Positions 51,836-61,093 of a stretch of 64,000 nt of DNA are shown here, piece after piece. Source of the stretch: Porphyrobacter sp. SLTP (lineage in GTDB: Bacteria; Pseudomonadota; Alphaproteobacteria; Sphingomonadales; Sphingomonadaceae). Each line of letters opens with the position of its first letter. Positions within the stretch are counted from its first letter, which is position 1. The translations under genes and the position numbers were made by a program. Location of the stretch: contig NZ_JAAALE010000008.1 of NCBI RefSeq assembly GCF_009905735.1, positions 62,001 to 126,000 on the forward strand, in the 5' to 3' direction. The notes under the pieces were generated by a model. That model was given only the letters and a program-made list of their open reading frames with translations. It had not been told where the DNA came from and ran no database searches.

Positions 51836-53116
51836 ATGGACAAACTCATCATTCGTGGCGGCAACCGCCTTTCCGGCACCATCCCGATCTCCGGCGCGAA
51901 GAATGCGGCACTGACGCTCATTCCCTGCGCGCTGCTGACCGAGGAACCCTTGACGCTGCGCAACCTGCCGCGGCTGGCGGATATCGACGGGTTCCAGCAC
52001 CTGATGAACCAGTTTGGCGTCACCACCGTGATCCAGGGCACGCGCCCGGAGGATTTCGGCCGGGTGATGAGCCTTGAGGCAACCCGCATCACCTCGAACG
52101 TCGCGCCCTATGATCTGGTGCGCAAGATGCGCGCCTCGATCCTCGTGCTCGGCCCGATGCTGGCCCGCAGCGGCGAAGCGACCGTGTCGATGCCCGGCGG
52201 CTGCGCGATCGGCAACCGCCCGATTGACCTGCACTTGAAGGCATTGGAAGCCTTCGGGGCCAAGATCGAGCTGGCAGCGGGCTATGTCCGCGCGATCCAG
52301 CCCGATGGCGGAATGCCGGGCGGGGACTTCGATTTCCCGGTGGTCAGCGTCGGCGCGACCGAGAATGCGCTCATGGCCGCTGTGCTGGCGAACGGCACCA
52401 GCCGCCTGTTCAACGCCGCGCGCGAGCCGGAGATTGTCGACCTTTGCAACATGCTCGTTGCGATGGGGGCGGAGATCGAGGGGATCGGCACCTCCAACCT
52501 CACCATTCACGGCGTGAAGCGCCTGCACGGGGCGACCTACCGCGTCATGCCGGACCGGATCGAAGCCGGCTCCTACGCCTGCGCGGCCGCGATCACCGGC
52601 GGCGAAGTGCGCCTGGACGGCGCCAAGGCTGACGACATGATGGCGACGATCCACGCGTTGCAGGCCATCGGCTGCGATGTGACGTGGGACGCCAAGAGCA
52701 TCACCGTGGGGGCAAACGGCGCGCTGAAAGCCACCAACCTCACCACCGCGCCCTATCCGGGCCTTGCCACCGACATGCAGGCGCAGCTGATGGCGCTATT
52801 GTGCAAGGCCGAAGGCGCGAGTGTGCTGAAAGAAACGATCTTCGAAAACCGCTTCATGCACGTGCCGGAACTCGCGCGCATGGGCGCAGACATCACCACC
52901 GAGGGCCGCACCGCGATCGTCAAGGGCGTGGACCGGTTGACCGGCGCCGAGGTCATGGCGACCGACCTGCGCGCGTCGATGAGTCTCGTCATCGCCGCCC
53001 TCGCGGCCGAGGGCGAGACGACGGTGCGGCGGCTGTATCACCTCGACCGTGGGTATGAGCGGCTGGAGGAGAAGCTCCAGCTGGTCGGCGCGGATATCGA
53101 ACGGGTGGATGATTGA
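51836..53116 (+). CDS. murA: UDP-N-acetylglucosamine 1-carboxyvinyltransferase
   Basis: MurA transfers enolpyruvate from PEP to UDP-GlcNAc, the first committed step of peptidoglycan synthesis. The 426-residue product has [20 protein letters not shown] at the start, the catalytic Cys in [17 protein letters not shown] (so fosfomycin-type alkylation is possible), and [20 protein letters not shown]. Full length. A REP-type palindrome follows the stop. Confidence 0.97.
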   Translation: MDKLIIRGGNRLSGTIPISGAKNAALTLIPCALLTEEPLTLRNLPRLADIDGFQHLMNQFGVTTVIQGTRPEDFGRVMSLEATRITSNVAPYDLVRKMRASILVLGPMLARSGEATVSMPGGCAIGNRPIDLHLKALEAFGAKIELAAGYVRAIQPDGGMPGGDFDFPVVSVGATENALMAAVLANGTSRLFNAAREPEIVDLCNMLVAMGAEIEGIGTSNLTIHGVKRLHGATYRVMPDRIEAGSYACAAAITGGEVRLDGAKADDMMATIHALQAIGCDVTWDAKSITVGANGALKATNLTTAPYPGLATDMQAQLMALLCKAEGASVLKETIFENRFMHVPELARMGADITTEGRTAIVKGVDRLTGAEVMATDLRASMSLVIAALAAEGETTVRRLYHLDRGYERLEEKLQLVGADIERVDD

Positions 53117-53130
53117 TCCGGCGCTCCCTC

Positions 53131-53221
53131 GTCATTGCGAGCGAAGCGAAGCAATCCATCGACTGAGCTTGCAGTAGTCGGTCGGTCTTTGGATTGCCGC
53201 GGCCTTCGGCCTCGCAATGAC
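53131..53221. repeat. REP-type palindrome (GTCATTGCGAG type) after murA
   Basis: GTCATTGCGAG...GCAATCCA on the left pairs with TGGATTGC...CTCGCAATGAC on the right. The sequence type occurs widely as a dispersed palindrome in bacterial genomes. It fills the gap between the convergent murA and RHH genes. Confidence 0.8.
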
Positions 53222-53225
53222 TAAG

Positions 53226-53453
53226 TCAGCCGTTCACCACCAACCAGACCCTGATCGCGCTCGCCAGTCCCGGGGGCGTCGGTGACTTGATCCGTTCGGC
53301 ATCGATGCGGGCGACCAAGGCAGCAATCGCCAGCCCCTCGCGCATGGCGGCGCCTTTCAGCATATCCCAGAACAGCGGTTCAAGGCTGATCGAGGTCTGG
53401 TGACCCGCGATACTCAGCGAGCGTTTGACCGGGGGGTGATAGGGCGACGTCAT
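53226..53453 (-). CDS. Ribbon-helix-helix (RHH_4-type) protein
   Basis: The 75-residue product reads KRSLSIAGHQTSISLEPLFW, then MLKGAAMREGLAIAALVARI: a short beta strand followed by two helices as in the RHH_4 family common in alphaproteobacteria. It is expected to bind DNA as a dimer. The ATG at 53453 gives the standard N-terminus. No target is evident; in some relatives this gene sits near fumC, which here is 10 kb away. Confidence 0.8.
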   Translation of the reverse strand: MTSPYHPPVKRSLSIAGHQTSISLEPLFWDMLKGAAMREGLAIAALVARIDAERIKSPTPPGLASAIRVWLVVNG

Positions 53454-53534
53454 CCGCCGCCTCTTAACACGTCTTTGTGGTCGCATCGCTGTTTGCAGAA
53501 AACCGGTTCCCACTTTTCTGCGCGATGCTCCGGA

Positions 53535-54047
53535 TCACGCCGCTTCGAAGTCGTCCACATATTCGGGGAGGAAGCCCGGCTCGCGTTCCGACCAGCCGGG
53601 CGCGGTGGCGGCGGCCTCGCTCAAGCTTTGCAGCAACAATTTGCGGCGTTCGGGGCGGATCGAGGGCAGGGCGGCGGCCGCGCAGAAGGCGGCGGGCAGA
53701 TAGGGCCGCGCGCGGGCACCGAGCAGGCGCTCATACAGGAAGCGGAAGGCCGAAAAACACCCCAGCCGCTCCTGTTCGAGATCGAAAGCGGCCACCCGCA
53801 CCAGCTTGCCGAGGAAGCGCTCGACCTCCTGCGGGGTGCCTTCGTGCGGGATCAGCGCGCGCAGAGTCTTCAGATCCTGATAGGCGACATATTGGCGGCG
53901 GATCGCAGTGTTCTCGCTCTCGCTGCGGCCCCAGCGGCGGAACGCATCGGTGCGGGCGAGGCCGATATCGAGGCTGCGCTTGATGTAACGCTGTTCTGCG
54001 GGTGCGAACCCGGCGAATTCCCGCATTTCGGCAATCGGCATCATCAT
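53535..54047 (-). CDS. Hypothetical helical protein
   Basis: The 170-residue product is predicted mainly helical and has no signal peptide or membrane segment (EMREFAGFAPAEQRYIKRSL; RRQYVAYQDLKTLRALIPHE). The start at 54047 has AAGGAG 9 nt upstream; two more ATGs follow directly. I do not recognise a family. It lies between the RHH gene and a repeat. Confidence 0.65.
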   Translation of the reverse strand: MMMPIAEMREFAGFAPAEQRYIKRSLDIGLARTDAFRRWGRSESENTAIRRQYVAYQDLKTLRALIPHEGTPQEVERFLGKLVRVAAFDLEQERLGCFSAFRFLYERLLGARARPYLPAAFCAAAALPSIRPERRKLLLQSLSEAAATAPGWSEREPGFLPEYVDDFEAA

Positions 54048-54117
54048 GGCGCATGTCTCCTTCAGACAGGGAGAACGTCGCACGCCATGGTTAATTTAAG
54101 GTTAGGTAGAAATGGGG

Positions 54118-54255
54118 TCACAGAAAGGCACAAAGACACAAAGAGGGCAGCGCATGCGGCCCGTGAGGGCCTGTCTCTTCAAGCCCACCTTGAAAACGAG
54201 GCTCGGCTTCGCCGCAGGTGCCAACCTCTTTGTGCCTTTGTGTCTTTGTGTGAAA
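54118..54255. repeat. Intergenic element with CACAAAGACACAAAG inverted ends
   Basis: The left end (54118-54147) reads TCACAGAAAGGCACAAAGAC then ACAAAGAGGG; the right end (54225-54255) is its near-perfect inverse complement. The internal part encodes nothing obvious. The design is that of a MITE-like element or a dispersed intergenic palindrome. It overlaps the last codons of thiSG slightly at the right. Confidence 0.7.
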
Positions 54256-54258
54256 CCC

Positions 54259-55236
54259 TCAGATCAAACCCGCGAGCGGCGAGGACGGATCAGCATACAT
54301 CCGCCGCGCCATGCGGCCTGCAAGGTAAGCCTCGCGTCCGGCCTCGACCGCCAGCTTCATCGCGCGGGCCATGCGGATCGGGTCTTTCGCCTCGGCGATG
54401 GCGGTGTTCATCAGGATACCGTCACAGCCCAGCTCCATGCCCACCGCTGCATCCGACGCCGTGCCAACGCCCGCGTCGACCAGCACCGGCACCTTCGCGC
54501 CCTCAACGATCAACCGGATCATCACCCGGTTCTGGATGCCGAGGCCCGAGCCGATCGGCGCGCCCAGCGGCATGATCGCGACCGCGCCCGCATCCTCAAG
54601 CTGCTTCGCCGCAATCGGATCGTCGGCGCAATAGACCATCGGCAGGAAGCCCTCCTTGGCCAGCACCTCGGTCGCCTTCAGCGTCTCGCGCATATCGGGG
54701 TAGAGCGTGCGTGCCTCGCCCAGTACCTCCAGCTTGACCAAGTCCCAGCCCCCCGCCTCGCGCGCCAAGCGCAGGGTGCGCACCGCATCCTCGCCGGTGA
54801 AGCACCCGGCGGTGTTGGGGAGGTAGGTGATCTTTTTGGGGTCAATGAAGTCGGTCAGCATCGGCGCCTTGGGATCGCTGACATTCACGCGCCGCACCGC
54901 CACGGTGACGATCTCCGCGCCCGAAGCGGCAACGGCCGCGGCGTTCTGCTCGAAGCTCTTGTACTTGCCTGTGCCGACGATAAGCCGCGAGGTGAAGGTT
55001 CGGCCCGCCACGGTCCAGCTATCCGCGACGTGATCGCCGCCGCCGACAAAGTGCACGATTTCCAGCCTGTCGCCATCCGCCAGCGGCGCGTCACCCAGCG
55101 TCGAACGCGGGACGATTTCGCCGTTGCGTTCCACGGCGACCTTCTCGGGTGCGAGGTCGAGTTCGCGGACCAGATCGGCGATGGTGGCGGCGGCGGAACG
55201 GTGCGGCGCGCCGTTCAGGATAAGGCTCTTCGTCAT
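54259..55236 (-). CDS. thiG: Fused ThiS sulfur carrier and ThiG thiazole synthase
   Basis: The 325-residue product joins two thiamine-pathway proteins. Residues 1-67 are a ThiS ubiquitin-like domain ([20 protein letters not shown], ending [11 protein letters not shown]). Residues 68 on are ThiG ([40 protein letters not shown]; the Schiff-base Lys in [30 protein letters not shown]). In separate proteins ThiS ends in a free Gly-Gly that is thiocarboxylated; here the GG is followed directly by ThiG, so cleavage or another route is needed. Such fusions are known from annotation in alphaproteobacteria. The start is 55236; an ATG at 55248 is possible. No THI-box was seen upstream. Confidence 0.94.
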   Translation of the reverse strand: MTKSLILNGAPHRSAAATIADLVRELDLAPEKVAVERNGEIVPRSTLGDAPLADGDRLEIVHFVGGGDHVADSWTVAGRTFTSRLIVGTGKYKSFEQNAAAVAASGAEIVTVAVRRVNVSDPKAPMLTDFIDPKKITYLPNTAGCFTGEDAVRTLRLAREAGGWDLVKLEVLGEARTLYPDMRETLKATEVLAKEGFLPMVYCADDPIAAKQLEDAGAVAIMPLGAPIGSGLGIQNRVMIRLIVEGAKVPVLVDAGVGTASDAAVGMELGCDGILMNTAIAEAKDPIRMARAMKLAVEAGREAYLAGRMARRMYADPSSPLAGLI

Positions 55237-55308
55237 GGCACGGGACATAGGCGCTCAGGCCGAGGCTGCAACCCAAGTGTTTTGAGAGGCTGCGTTTGGA
55301 TAAGCGCG

Positions 55309-55698
55309 TCAGCGCGCGGCGCGCAGGTTCAGCACATGGCCGGCCGAAACCAGCGCCACACCCAGCAGCGTCAGCAGGAATTCGTTGGTTCCATGCGGCA
55401 CGACCAGCGCAGCTGCCATCAGCACCAGACCGACCACCGCGACGAGGAACGGCAGCATCCGCCCGTGGCGCAGCAGGCCCCAGCCGATCGCCGCGGTCGC
55501 CACCGCCACCGCAACGGCGAGGCCGATACGGTGGATGTTCTCTTCCAGCAGGAAATGCCCGCCCAGGCCCAGAGCCGAGACCAGGAACAGGGTCGCGAGA
55601 CAATGGATCGCGCACAGGCCGGCCAATCCGATCCCGAGCTGATCGAGTCGGCGACGGAGCGAGGTCCGACTCGCAGGGGGGAGCGCATTTTGGGGCAT
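55309..55698 (-). CDS. MerC-domain membrane protein
   Basis: The 129-residue product has four hydrophobic segments of the MerC fold, with GLCAIHCLATLFLVSALGLG giving the C-x-x-H-C of the first pair, then HRIGLAVAVAVATAAIGWGL, LPFLVAVVGLVLMAAALV and LLTLLGVALVSAGHVLNL. MerC proteins take up mercury in mer operons, but stand-alone chromosomal copies in sphingomonads lie outside mer loci and may handle other metals. A palindrome that could be a Zur-type site lies 17 bp upstream of the start. Confidence 0.85.
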   Translation of the reverse strand: MPQNALPPASRTSLRRRLDQLGIGLAGLCAIHCLATLFLVSALGLGGHFLLEENIHRIGLAVAVAVATAAIGWGLLRHGRMLPFLVAVVGLVLMAAALVVPHGTNEFLLTLLGVALVSAGHVLNLRAAR

Positions 55699-55714
55699 GA
55701 TCTCAGCCGCACAT

Positions 55715-55731
55715 ATGTAATGTTGTTACAT
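55715..55731. promoter_or_regulatory. ATGTAA-TGTTG-TTACAT palindrome, candidate metal-regulator site
   Basis: Perfect 6-bp arms around a 5-bp spacer, between the divergent MerC-like and ctaA genes. A second reading, AATGT-TGTT-ACATT, overlaps it. The AT-rich dyad is unusual in this GC-rich context and resembles Fur/Zur-family operators. Which gene it serves is not shown. Confidence 0.45.
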
Positions 55732-55820
55732 TGTGCAAGGCGGACTTGCGCGCGAAGCATTTGCATTTGCGCCGAACAGACTTGCACTGGCACGGCGCGC
55801 GGCACAAAGAGCGAGCCACC

Positions 55821-56903
55821 ATGGCCACTTCCGCCTCCGTGTCGAACCTGTTCAAACCCGCCCCGCACACCCGCGCCCGGCCTCTGGCGATTGCGCGCTG
55901 GCTGGAGCTGGTGGCGCTGCTGGTGGTGGGCATCGTGGTTGTCGGCGGGATTACCCGGCTGACGGAGAGCGGCCTTTCGATCACCGAATGGAACGTGGTC
56001 AGCGGCATCCTCCCTCCCTTGAACGAGGCCGCGTGGCAGGCCGAATTCGCCAAGTACCGGCTCACCGCCGAATTCCGGATGGAAAGCGGCCCGGCGGGGA
56101 TGGATCTCGCCGCGTTCAAGTTCATCTTCTTCTGGGAGTGGTTCCACCGCATCCTCGGGCGGGTCATCGGGCTCGCCTATCTGTTGCCGCTGATCGTGTT
56201 TGCGGCGCGGCGAGCGATTCCGGCGGGATACGGCTGGCGGCTGGCGGCGATGTTCACGCTGATCCTCGGGCAAGGGGCACTGGGATGGTACATGGTGTCG
56301 TCGGGCGTCGGGAATACCGACCTGACCGATGTGAGCCATTTCCGCCTGTCCGCCCATCTGCTGACGGCGCTGTTCCTGCTCGCGGGTCTGGTGTGGACGT
56401 CACGCGATTTGCGGCTGCTCGCCCGCGATCCTGCCGCCCGCCCGGCGCCGCTGACGGCGGGCGCGGCGCTGGTGGCGGGCGTGTTGTTCGTCCAGCTGCT
56501 GCTCGGTGCGTGGGTGGCGGGGCTCAATGCCGGACTCGCCGCCAATGATTGGCCGCTGATGAACGGGCGGCTGCTGCCCGAGGTGGACTGGTCGCAGGGC
56601 GCGCTGTGGACGCTGACGCATGATCCCTTCCTGCTCCATTTCCTGCACCGCTGGTGGGCGTGGGTGGCCGTCGCGGCGCTGGTGTGGCTGGGACGGGCGG
56701 TGCGCACAACGGATCGGTTCGCGAGCATCGCGGTGCACAGCGCCTTCGGGACGATGGTGCTGCTGGGGATTGCGACCGTGATGAGCGGCGTCTCCCTGTG
56801 GATCGCCGCCGCGCACCAACTGGTCGGCGCGCTGACGGTCGCCGCGACGGTCTGGGCGATGCACAGCAACGGAGTCGCACGGCAAGGCGGAGCTACCGCC
56901 TGA
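55821..56903 (+). CDS. ctaA: Heme A synthase (COX15/CtaA family)
   Basis: CtaA oxidises the C8 methyl of heme O to the formyl group of heme A, needed by aa3-type cytochrome oxidases. The 360-residue membrane protein has eight segments with paired heme His residues in FFWEWFHRILGRVIGLAYLL, DVSHFRLSAHLLTALFLL, FLLHFLHRWWAWVAVAAL and WIAAAHQLVGALTVAATV. The ATG at 55821 gives the usual N-terminus; upstream codons overlap the regulatory palindrome. Its stop shares a base with cutA's start. Confidence 0.95.
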   Translation: MATSASVSNLFKPAPHTRARPLAIARWLELVALLVVGIVVVGGITRLTESGLSITEWNVVSGILPPLNEAAWQAEFAKYRLTAEFRMESGPAGMDLAAFKFIFFWEWFHRILGRVIGLAYLLPLIVFAARRAIPAGYGWRLAAMFTLILGQGALGWYMVSSGVGNTDLTDVSHFRLSAHLLTALFLLAGLVWTSRDLRLLARDPAARPAPLTAGAALVAGVLFVQLLLGAWVAGLNAGLAANDWPLMNGRLLPEVDWSQGALWTLTHDPFLLHFLHRWWAWVAVAALVWLGRAVRTTDRFASIAVHSAFGTMVLLGIATVMSGVSLWIAAAHQLVGALTVAATVWAMHSNGVARQGGATA

Positions 56904-57220
56904 TGGCCGCCGCGCTGGTGTGGTGCCCCTTCCCCGATGTTGAAAGCGCCCGCGCCGCTGCCGACACGCTGCTCGATGAAGGGCTTATCGCCTGCGCCAA
57001 TATCCTCGGCACCATCGAATCCCGCTTCGTGTGGGAGGGCGCCCGTGCTTCGGGCACCGAGACCGCGGTGCTGTTCAAAACCGTCGCCGACCGTCTGGAT
57101 GACGTGGTCGAGCGGGTCGGCGAACTGCATCCCTACGATACGCCCGCCATTCTCGGTTGGCATGTCGATGAGGCCCATCCGGCAACGCTGGCATGGCTGG
57201 CCGGAGCCATTTCCAGCTAA
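56903..57220 (+). CDS. cutA: CutA divalent-cation tolerance protein
   Basis: The 105-residue product has the CutA trimer signature: [40 protein letters not shown], and [20 protein letters not shown]. CutA was linked to copper tolerance in E. coli but its molecular role is uncertain. TGATG overlaps the ctaA stop, so it is coupled to a heme/copper-oxidase gene. Confidence 0.93.
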   Translation: MAAALVWCPFPDVESARAAADTLLDEGLIACANILGTIESRFVWEGARASGTETAVLFKTVADRLDDVVERVGELHPYDTPAILGWHVDEAHPATLAWLAGAISS

Positions 57221-57258
57221 CGGTATTATTTTACCGCATCGCGAAATGGCGCTTTTGC

Positions 57259-57287
57259 TTGACTTTCACGGGGGTCGGCGACATTTG
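57259..57287 (+). promoter_or_regulatory. Candidate promoter of rplM-rpsI
   Basis: TTGACT (57259-57264) and CATTTG (57282-57287) with a 17-bp spacer, about 95 bp before rplM. The -35 box is good, the -10 box weak, as often in alphaproteobacteria. Confidence 0.4.
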
Positions 57288-57378
57288 CGCCCCACTTCTC
57301 CGCTCGGCCGTGTGCCGCGTGGGGGCGATTCTCCCGGACATTTGCCGGCAGAACAGTTTCGAACCAAGGACACATGCC

Positions 57379-57858
57379 ATGAAGGCGCTCAGCAAGCAGA
57401 CCCGGTCGATCAAACCGGCCGAGGTCGAAAAGAACTGGCACATCATCGACGCCGACGGTCTCGTCGTCGGTCGCCTCGCCGCGATCGTCGCCAACATCCT
57501 GCGCGGCAAGACCAAGCCGACCTACACCCCGCACGTCGATTGCGGCGATCACGTGATCATCATCAATGTTGAGAAGGTGAAGTTCACCGGCAACAAGATG
57601 GGCAACAAGATCTATTACAAGCACACCGGTCACCCCGGCGGCATCAAGGAAACCACCCCGGCCAAGGTGCTGGGCGGTCGTTTCCCCGAGCGCGTGCTTG
57701 AAAAGGCGATCGAGCGGATGATCCCGCGCGGCCCGCTCGGCCGTGATCAGATGCGTGCGCTGCACCTCTATGTCGGCACCGAACACCCGCATGATGGCCA
57801 GAAGCCGCAGGTGCTCGACGTCGCTTCCATGAACCGCAAGAACAAGGTGGCCGCATAA
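57379..57858 (+). CDS. rplM: 50S ribosomal protein L13
   Basis: L13 is an early-assembly protein of the large subunit. The 159-residue product has [40 protein letters not shown] and [20 protein letters not shown], with the typical C-terminus. The ATG at 57379 has AAGGA upstream; an earlier ATG at 57374 reads only two codons before a stop. It is followed by rpsI with a one-base overlap (TAATG), the usual L13-S9 pair. Confidence 0.98.
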   Translation: MKALSKQTRSIKPAEVEKNWHIIDADGLVVGRLAAIVANILRGKTKPTYTPHVDCGDHVIIINVEKVKFTGNKMGNKIYYKHTGHPGGIKETTPAKVLGGRFPERVLEKAIERMIPRGPLGRDQMRALHLYVGTEHPHDGQKPQVLDVASMNRKNKVAA

Positions 57859-58373
57859 TGTCCGACGAAACCACCACCGTCTCGGATCTCGCCGACCTCA
57901 AGGATATCGCCGCTGGCGTTCCGCAGGGTGACGCTGCCGAAATCGCTCGCGTGGCCGCACCGCTGCGTGACCGTGAAATCGACGCGCAGGGCCGTTCCTA
58001 CGCCACCGGTCGCCGCAAGGATGCGGTTGCCCGCGTGTGGGTCAAGCCGGGCACCGGCAAGATCACCATCAACGGCCGCGATCAGGAAACCTACTTCGCG
58101 CGCCCGACTCTGCGTCTGGTGATCAACCAGCCCTTCACCATCACCGACCGCAGCGGCCAGTACGATGTGATCTGCACCGTGCGCGGCGGCGGGTTGTCGG
58201 GTCAGGCCGGCGCTGTGAAGCACGGCATCGCTCAGGCGCTCAGCAAGTACGAGCCGGAACTGCGCAGCGCGGTGAAGGCTGAAGGCTTCCTCACCCGCGA
58301 CAGCCGCGTGGTCGAGCGCAAGAAGTACGGCAAGGCCAAGGCCCGCCGCAGCTTCCAGTTCTCGAAGCGCTAA
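57858..58373 (+). CDS. rpsI: 30S ribosomal protein S9
   Basis: S9 contacts the P-site tRNA through its C-terminal tail. The C-terminal 130 residues are canonical: [40 protein letters not shown], and the tail [20 protein letters not shown] ending FSKR. The N-terminal extension of about 40 residues ([18 protein letters not shown]) is acidic and of the kind seen in alphaproteobacteria. A strong terminator follows. Confidence 0.98.
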   Translation: MSDETTTVSDLADLKDIAAGVPQGDAAEIARVAAPLRDREIDAQGRSYATGRRKDAVARVWVKPGTGKITINGRDQETYFARPTLRLVINQPFTITDRSGQYDVICTVRGGGLSGQAGAVKHGIAQALSKYEPELRSAVKAEGFLTRDSRVVERKKYGKAKARRSFQFSKR

Positions 58374-58394
58374 GCTTTTCCCGCAAGGGATACA

Positions 58395-58434
58395 AAAAAG
58401 GGCGGCCCCGGAAGGGAGCCGCCCTTTTCTTTTG
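58395..58434. terminator. Terminator after rpsI
   Basis: AAAAGGGCGGC and GCCGCCCTTTT pair around CCCGGAAGGGA, with a T-rich tail TTTTCTTTT on the plus strand and an A-run on the other side, so it may work in both directions. Confidence 0.9.
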
Positions 58435-58455
58435 CCGCCCGGGAGACTCGGGGGC

Positions 58456-58653
58456 TCAGCGTTGCAGCAGCATGATCCCGAAGGACAGCCCGCTCGCCGA
58501 CAGGAAGATCGGCCACGACCAGTAGATTTTGGCATCCGCGAGATGCACCGCATGAATCGCCAGCGGACCGGCGCTCGATCCCTGCGAGCCGACCACCAGA
58601 GCGACCGTCGCTGACAGGATCGCGCCAAAGGTCATCGCCTTGATCAAATCCAT
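58456..58653 (-). CDS. Small two-pass membrane protein
   Basis: The 65-residue product has two hydrophobic stretches (AMTFGAILSATVALVVGS and YWSWPIFLSASGLSFGIMLL). The ATG at 58653 is taken because GAAGGGA lies 6 nt upstream; a longer frame to 58749 exists. No family recognised. It sits alone between rpsI (convergent) and the metallophosphoesterase. Confidence 0.6.
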   Translation of the reverse strand: MDLIKAMTFGAILSATVALVVGSQGSSAGPLAIHAVHLADAKIYWSWPIFLSASGLSFGIMLLQR

Positions 58654-58850
58654 CGCCATTCCCTTCGTCGCACCAGCCGCAGGGGGGGAGACTTGCCCCA
58701 GGCGGCCGTCGGTTGAACAGGGCAGGCAGGAAAGGGCCAGCGCGTGCATGCCATCCCAGCCTGCATCCGCGATTTGACCAACAAAACCTTAAGGCCAATC
58801 CTAGGGAAAAGGTTAAGGCGCAGCCCCGAAATATTACCGATGCGCGCAGA

Positions 58851-59711
58851 TCAATGCACCGGCGGATCGACCGGGGGGACACGATCGACCGGAGCGACCG
58901 GCTCGCCCGGTGTGCGCGGCGGGGTGGCATCCTCGGGGACATCCGCGATCAGCATGTCGGGCGTCGGAACACCTTCGAGATTGCGCACCGCCACCTCCAG
59001 CCGCACGCCATCCCACGTCAATTCGTTGAAACTGGGCGGGGTTGAGCGGGTGCGATGCGACAGGGTGCCCGCGCCAATCATGCGGACGGCGCCTTCGCTG
59101 GTCGGCTCGGCGATGTCGAAGGCGTCATGGACATGGCCCGACAGCACGCCGAGCACATCGCGCCGCGCGAGTTCACGCAAGGCATTCTCGCCCCCGCGGG
59201 TCAGCGCCGTGCCATGCGTTCCGGCCTCGCGCAGCGGGTGGTGCACCGCCACCAGCGCCCGCGTTCCGGCAGGCAGCCGGTCGAGCGCATCAAGGCAATC
59301 GGCCAGCGCCGGGGCCGTCACCCAGCCCTTCGACCAGTTCATGCGCGGCTGCCAGCGCCGCACGGTCTTGAGCGGCACGATCGCCAGCCCCGGCAGGTCG
59401 ATCTCGCGTTCGACCAGCGTCTTCATCCCCTCGAACCGTTTGTAGGGATCGAAAAAGCGCTCGATCAGGTTGAAATAGGGCATGTCGTGATTGCCGATGC
59501 TGATCGTCACCGGAACGTCGAGCGCGGTGATCCAGCGGGTCGCAGCGGCGAATTCGTGATGGCGCGCGCGCATCGTGTGATCGCCAGTAATCACCACCGC
59601 AGCGGGGCGCTTGGCCGCGATCTCGTCGCGCACCCATGCCAGCGCGTCGCGATCCTCCAGCCCGAAGTGGATGTCGGACAGGTGGAACAGGCGCAGCCGG
59701 TCAGAGCTCAT
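58851..59711 (-). CDS. Metallophosphoesterase of the calcineurin-like family
   Basis: The 286-residue product has all five blocks of the calcineurin-like fold: FHLSDIHFG, VVITGDHTM, ISIGNHDMPY, VAVHHPLREAG and VLSGHVHDAFD, which provide the di-metal site. The sequence is close to the cAMP phosphodiesterase/Icc-like group, but the substrate is unproven. The C-terminus has a Pro-rich tail. It overlaps the lipid kinase gene by 11 bp, so the two are co-translated. Confidence 0.93.
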   Translation of the reverse strand: MSSDRLRLFHLSDIHFGLEDRDALAWVRDEIAAKRPAAVVITGDHTMRARHHEFAAATRWITALDVPVTISIGNHDMPYFNLIERFFDPYKRFEGMKTLVEREIDLPGLAIVPLKTVRRWQPRMNWSKGWVTAPALADCLDALDRLPAGTRALVAVHHPLREAGTHGTALTRGGENALRELARRDVLGVLSGHVHDAFDIAEPTSEGAVRMIGAGTLSHRTRSTPPSFNELTWDGVRLEVAVRNLEGVPTPDMLIADVPEDATPPRTPGEPVAPVDRVPPVDPPVH

Positions 59712-60555
59712 GCGATGTCGCCAGCAGATCCACGCCGCATGGCTCAACCGAGAATCGCGAACCGGAGGGGCATTCGCTTGGCTCACCGTCGATCAGGCAG
59801 GCCAGCGGGCTGCCATCGGCGCTGACGAGCGTAAAGCTGTCAGCGATCCCGAGCCGGTCGTGCGGCCCTTCGCGGAACCGGCGGCGCACCAGGGCCCAGG
59901 CCTGCCCGGCATAGTCGAGCGGGGCCTCGGCGAAGTATCCGTCGATCTGCACACCGTGTTCGCCGGGGGTCAGTTCGATGAGCGGATAGCCGCCGTCGCG
60001 CGACAGGCGGCTGTCGGCCAGCATGACGCCTGCCCCGGTGGTGGTGTGGCGCAGCGCCTCGACCGTTTCCTTCGCCATCTCCGCGATATCGCGCCTGCGC
60101 ATCGATTCGCGCACGCGGCTCCACGCGGTGCCCGGGCCGACCAGCAGCCCCGCCAGCGCCAGCCCAGCCTCGCAGCGCACACAATCCAGCCGCCGCGCGC
60201 GCGCACCGCCGCCGGCCACAATATCGAGGATCGTGTCGAGGTCCGTCGTCCGGTGCAGCCGCAGTGGCAGCAGGTTCATCGTTCCGCCCGGCAGCACCAG
60301 CACCGTGCCGCCCCAGCCGGAGAGCTGATTGATCAGCGTGTTCATCGTGCCGTCGCCGGTGTAGATCACCACATGCCCGATCCCTGCCGCATCCAGCGCG
60401 GCGGCATCGGGCAGGGGATCGTCGGGAAAGGCCACCACCCGCTCGACCGGCCAGTCGCGCGCCGTCAATGCGGCGGTGAGCGTTTCGGCGGAGGTCTGGT
60501 CATTGCTCCCGCTTGCAGGGTTGACCACGAGCCAGCAGGGGGTGTGCGTATCCAT
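59701..60555 (-). CDS. Diacylglycerol-kinase-domain lipid kinase
   Basis: The 284-residue product has the DAGK catalytic signature: CWLVVNPASGSN near the start, VIYTGDGTMNTLINQLSGWG (GDGT, about 67-73) and LPGGTMNLLPLRL (GGTxN). Members phosphorylate diacylglycerol or other lipids such as sphingoid bases. Sphingomonads make sphingolipids, so a sphingosine- or ceramide-type substrate is possible but unproven. The gene is coupled to the phosphoesterase downstream. Confidence 0.92.
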   Translation of the reverse strand: MDTHTPCWLVVNPASGSNDQTSAETLTAALTARDWPVERVVAFPDDPLPDAAALDAAGIGHVVIYTGDGTMNTLINQLSGWGGTVLVLPGGTMNLLPLRLHRTTDLDTILDIVAGGGARARRLDCVRCEAGLALAGLLVGPGTAWSRVRESMRRRDIAEMAKETVEALRHTTTGAGVMLADSRLSRDGGYPLIELTPGEHGVQIDGYFAEAPLDYAGQAWALVRRRFREGPHDRLGIADSFTLVSADGSPLACLIDGEPSECPSGSRFSVEPCGVDLLATSHEL

Positions 60556-60589
60556 CGTCGTTTGTGCTCCGGCGCCCCCGGCTTGGGCG

Positions 60590-60862
60590 CTATACCCGCC
60601 CGCTCAGGATCAACCAAGCGGCACCGGCATTGAAAAAGGTGTAGGCGGCATAGGCCCAGGCATAGCCCGGCCATCCCTCAACCGAGAGCAGCAGCGCGAA
60701 GAACAGCACGGCAAATTCGCTCACCAGGGCGGCGCGGCTGCCCAGCGTCTGGCTCACCTGCGGCAGGCGCGCGAACAGCGGGTGACCGCTTTTGAACACA
60801 GCGCGGTTGATCGCGAAGTTTCCGATTCCCAGCAGAAAGATGATGATGGTGGCCGAACCCAT
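60590..60862 (-). CDS. Small membrane protein
   Basis: The 90-residue product has three hydrophobic segments (SATIIIFLLGIGNFAINRAV; ALVSEFAVLFFALLLSVEGW; YAAYTFFNAGAAWLIL). The start at 60862 is chosen because the longer frame adds non-hydrophobic sequence. It ends 34 bp before the lipid-kinase start, so it may share its transcript. No family recognised. Confidence 0.6.
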   Translation of the reverse strand: MGSATIIIFLLGIGNFAINRAVFKSGHPLFARLPQVSQTLGSRAALVSEFAVLFFALLLSVEGWPGYAWAYAAYTFFNAGAAWLILSGRV

Positions 60863-61093
60863 GCCGCCACTATGGCGCTGCGCTGGTCGATTGGGAACCG
60901 CCATTTGTCCCGCCATCAGCACCATTGGTCATCAGGCCGCCGCGTCTGTCGACGGCGGTACACGGGTTGATCGAAGGCCGAATGCGGGCGGCAGGAAGGG
61001 GGCGTATCAGGGGTTTCAGCAGGGCGCTTGGCACCCCCGCCGGATCGGACCCCCGCCCGATCTCAGGCCCCTGCGAGATGGAGGAGATGAAAC

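Noticed and set aside
55237..55308. TPP riboswitch upstream of the thiSG fusion
   Set aside because: No CTGAGA-type THI-box or matching structure is visible in the short 5' gap.
57374..57382. Two-codon ORF (ATG CCA TGA) overlapping the rplM start
   Set aside because: Too short to interpret; the overlap of ATGs is probably chance, although it lies on the rplM start.
60863..61093. Riboswitch or small gene in the gap between the small membrane protein and UrcA
   Set aside because: Only a CCGCCG/CGGCGG stem and the UrcA ribosome binding site are visible; no conserved aptamer or coding signal is recognised.
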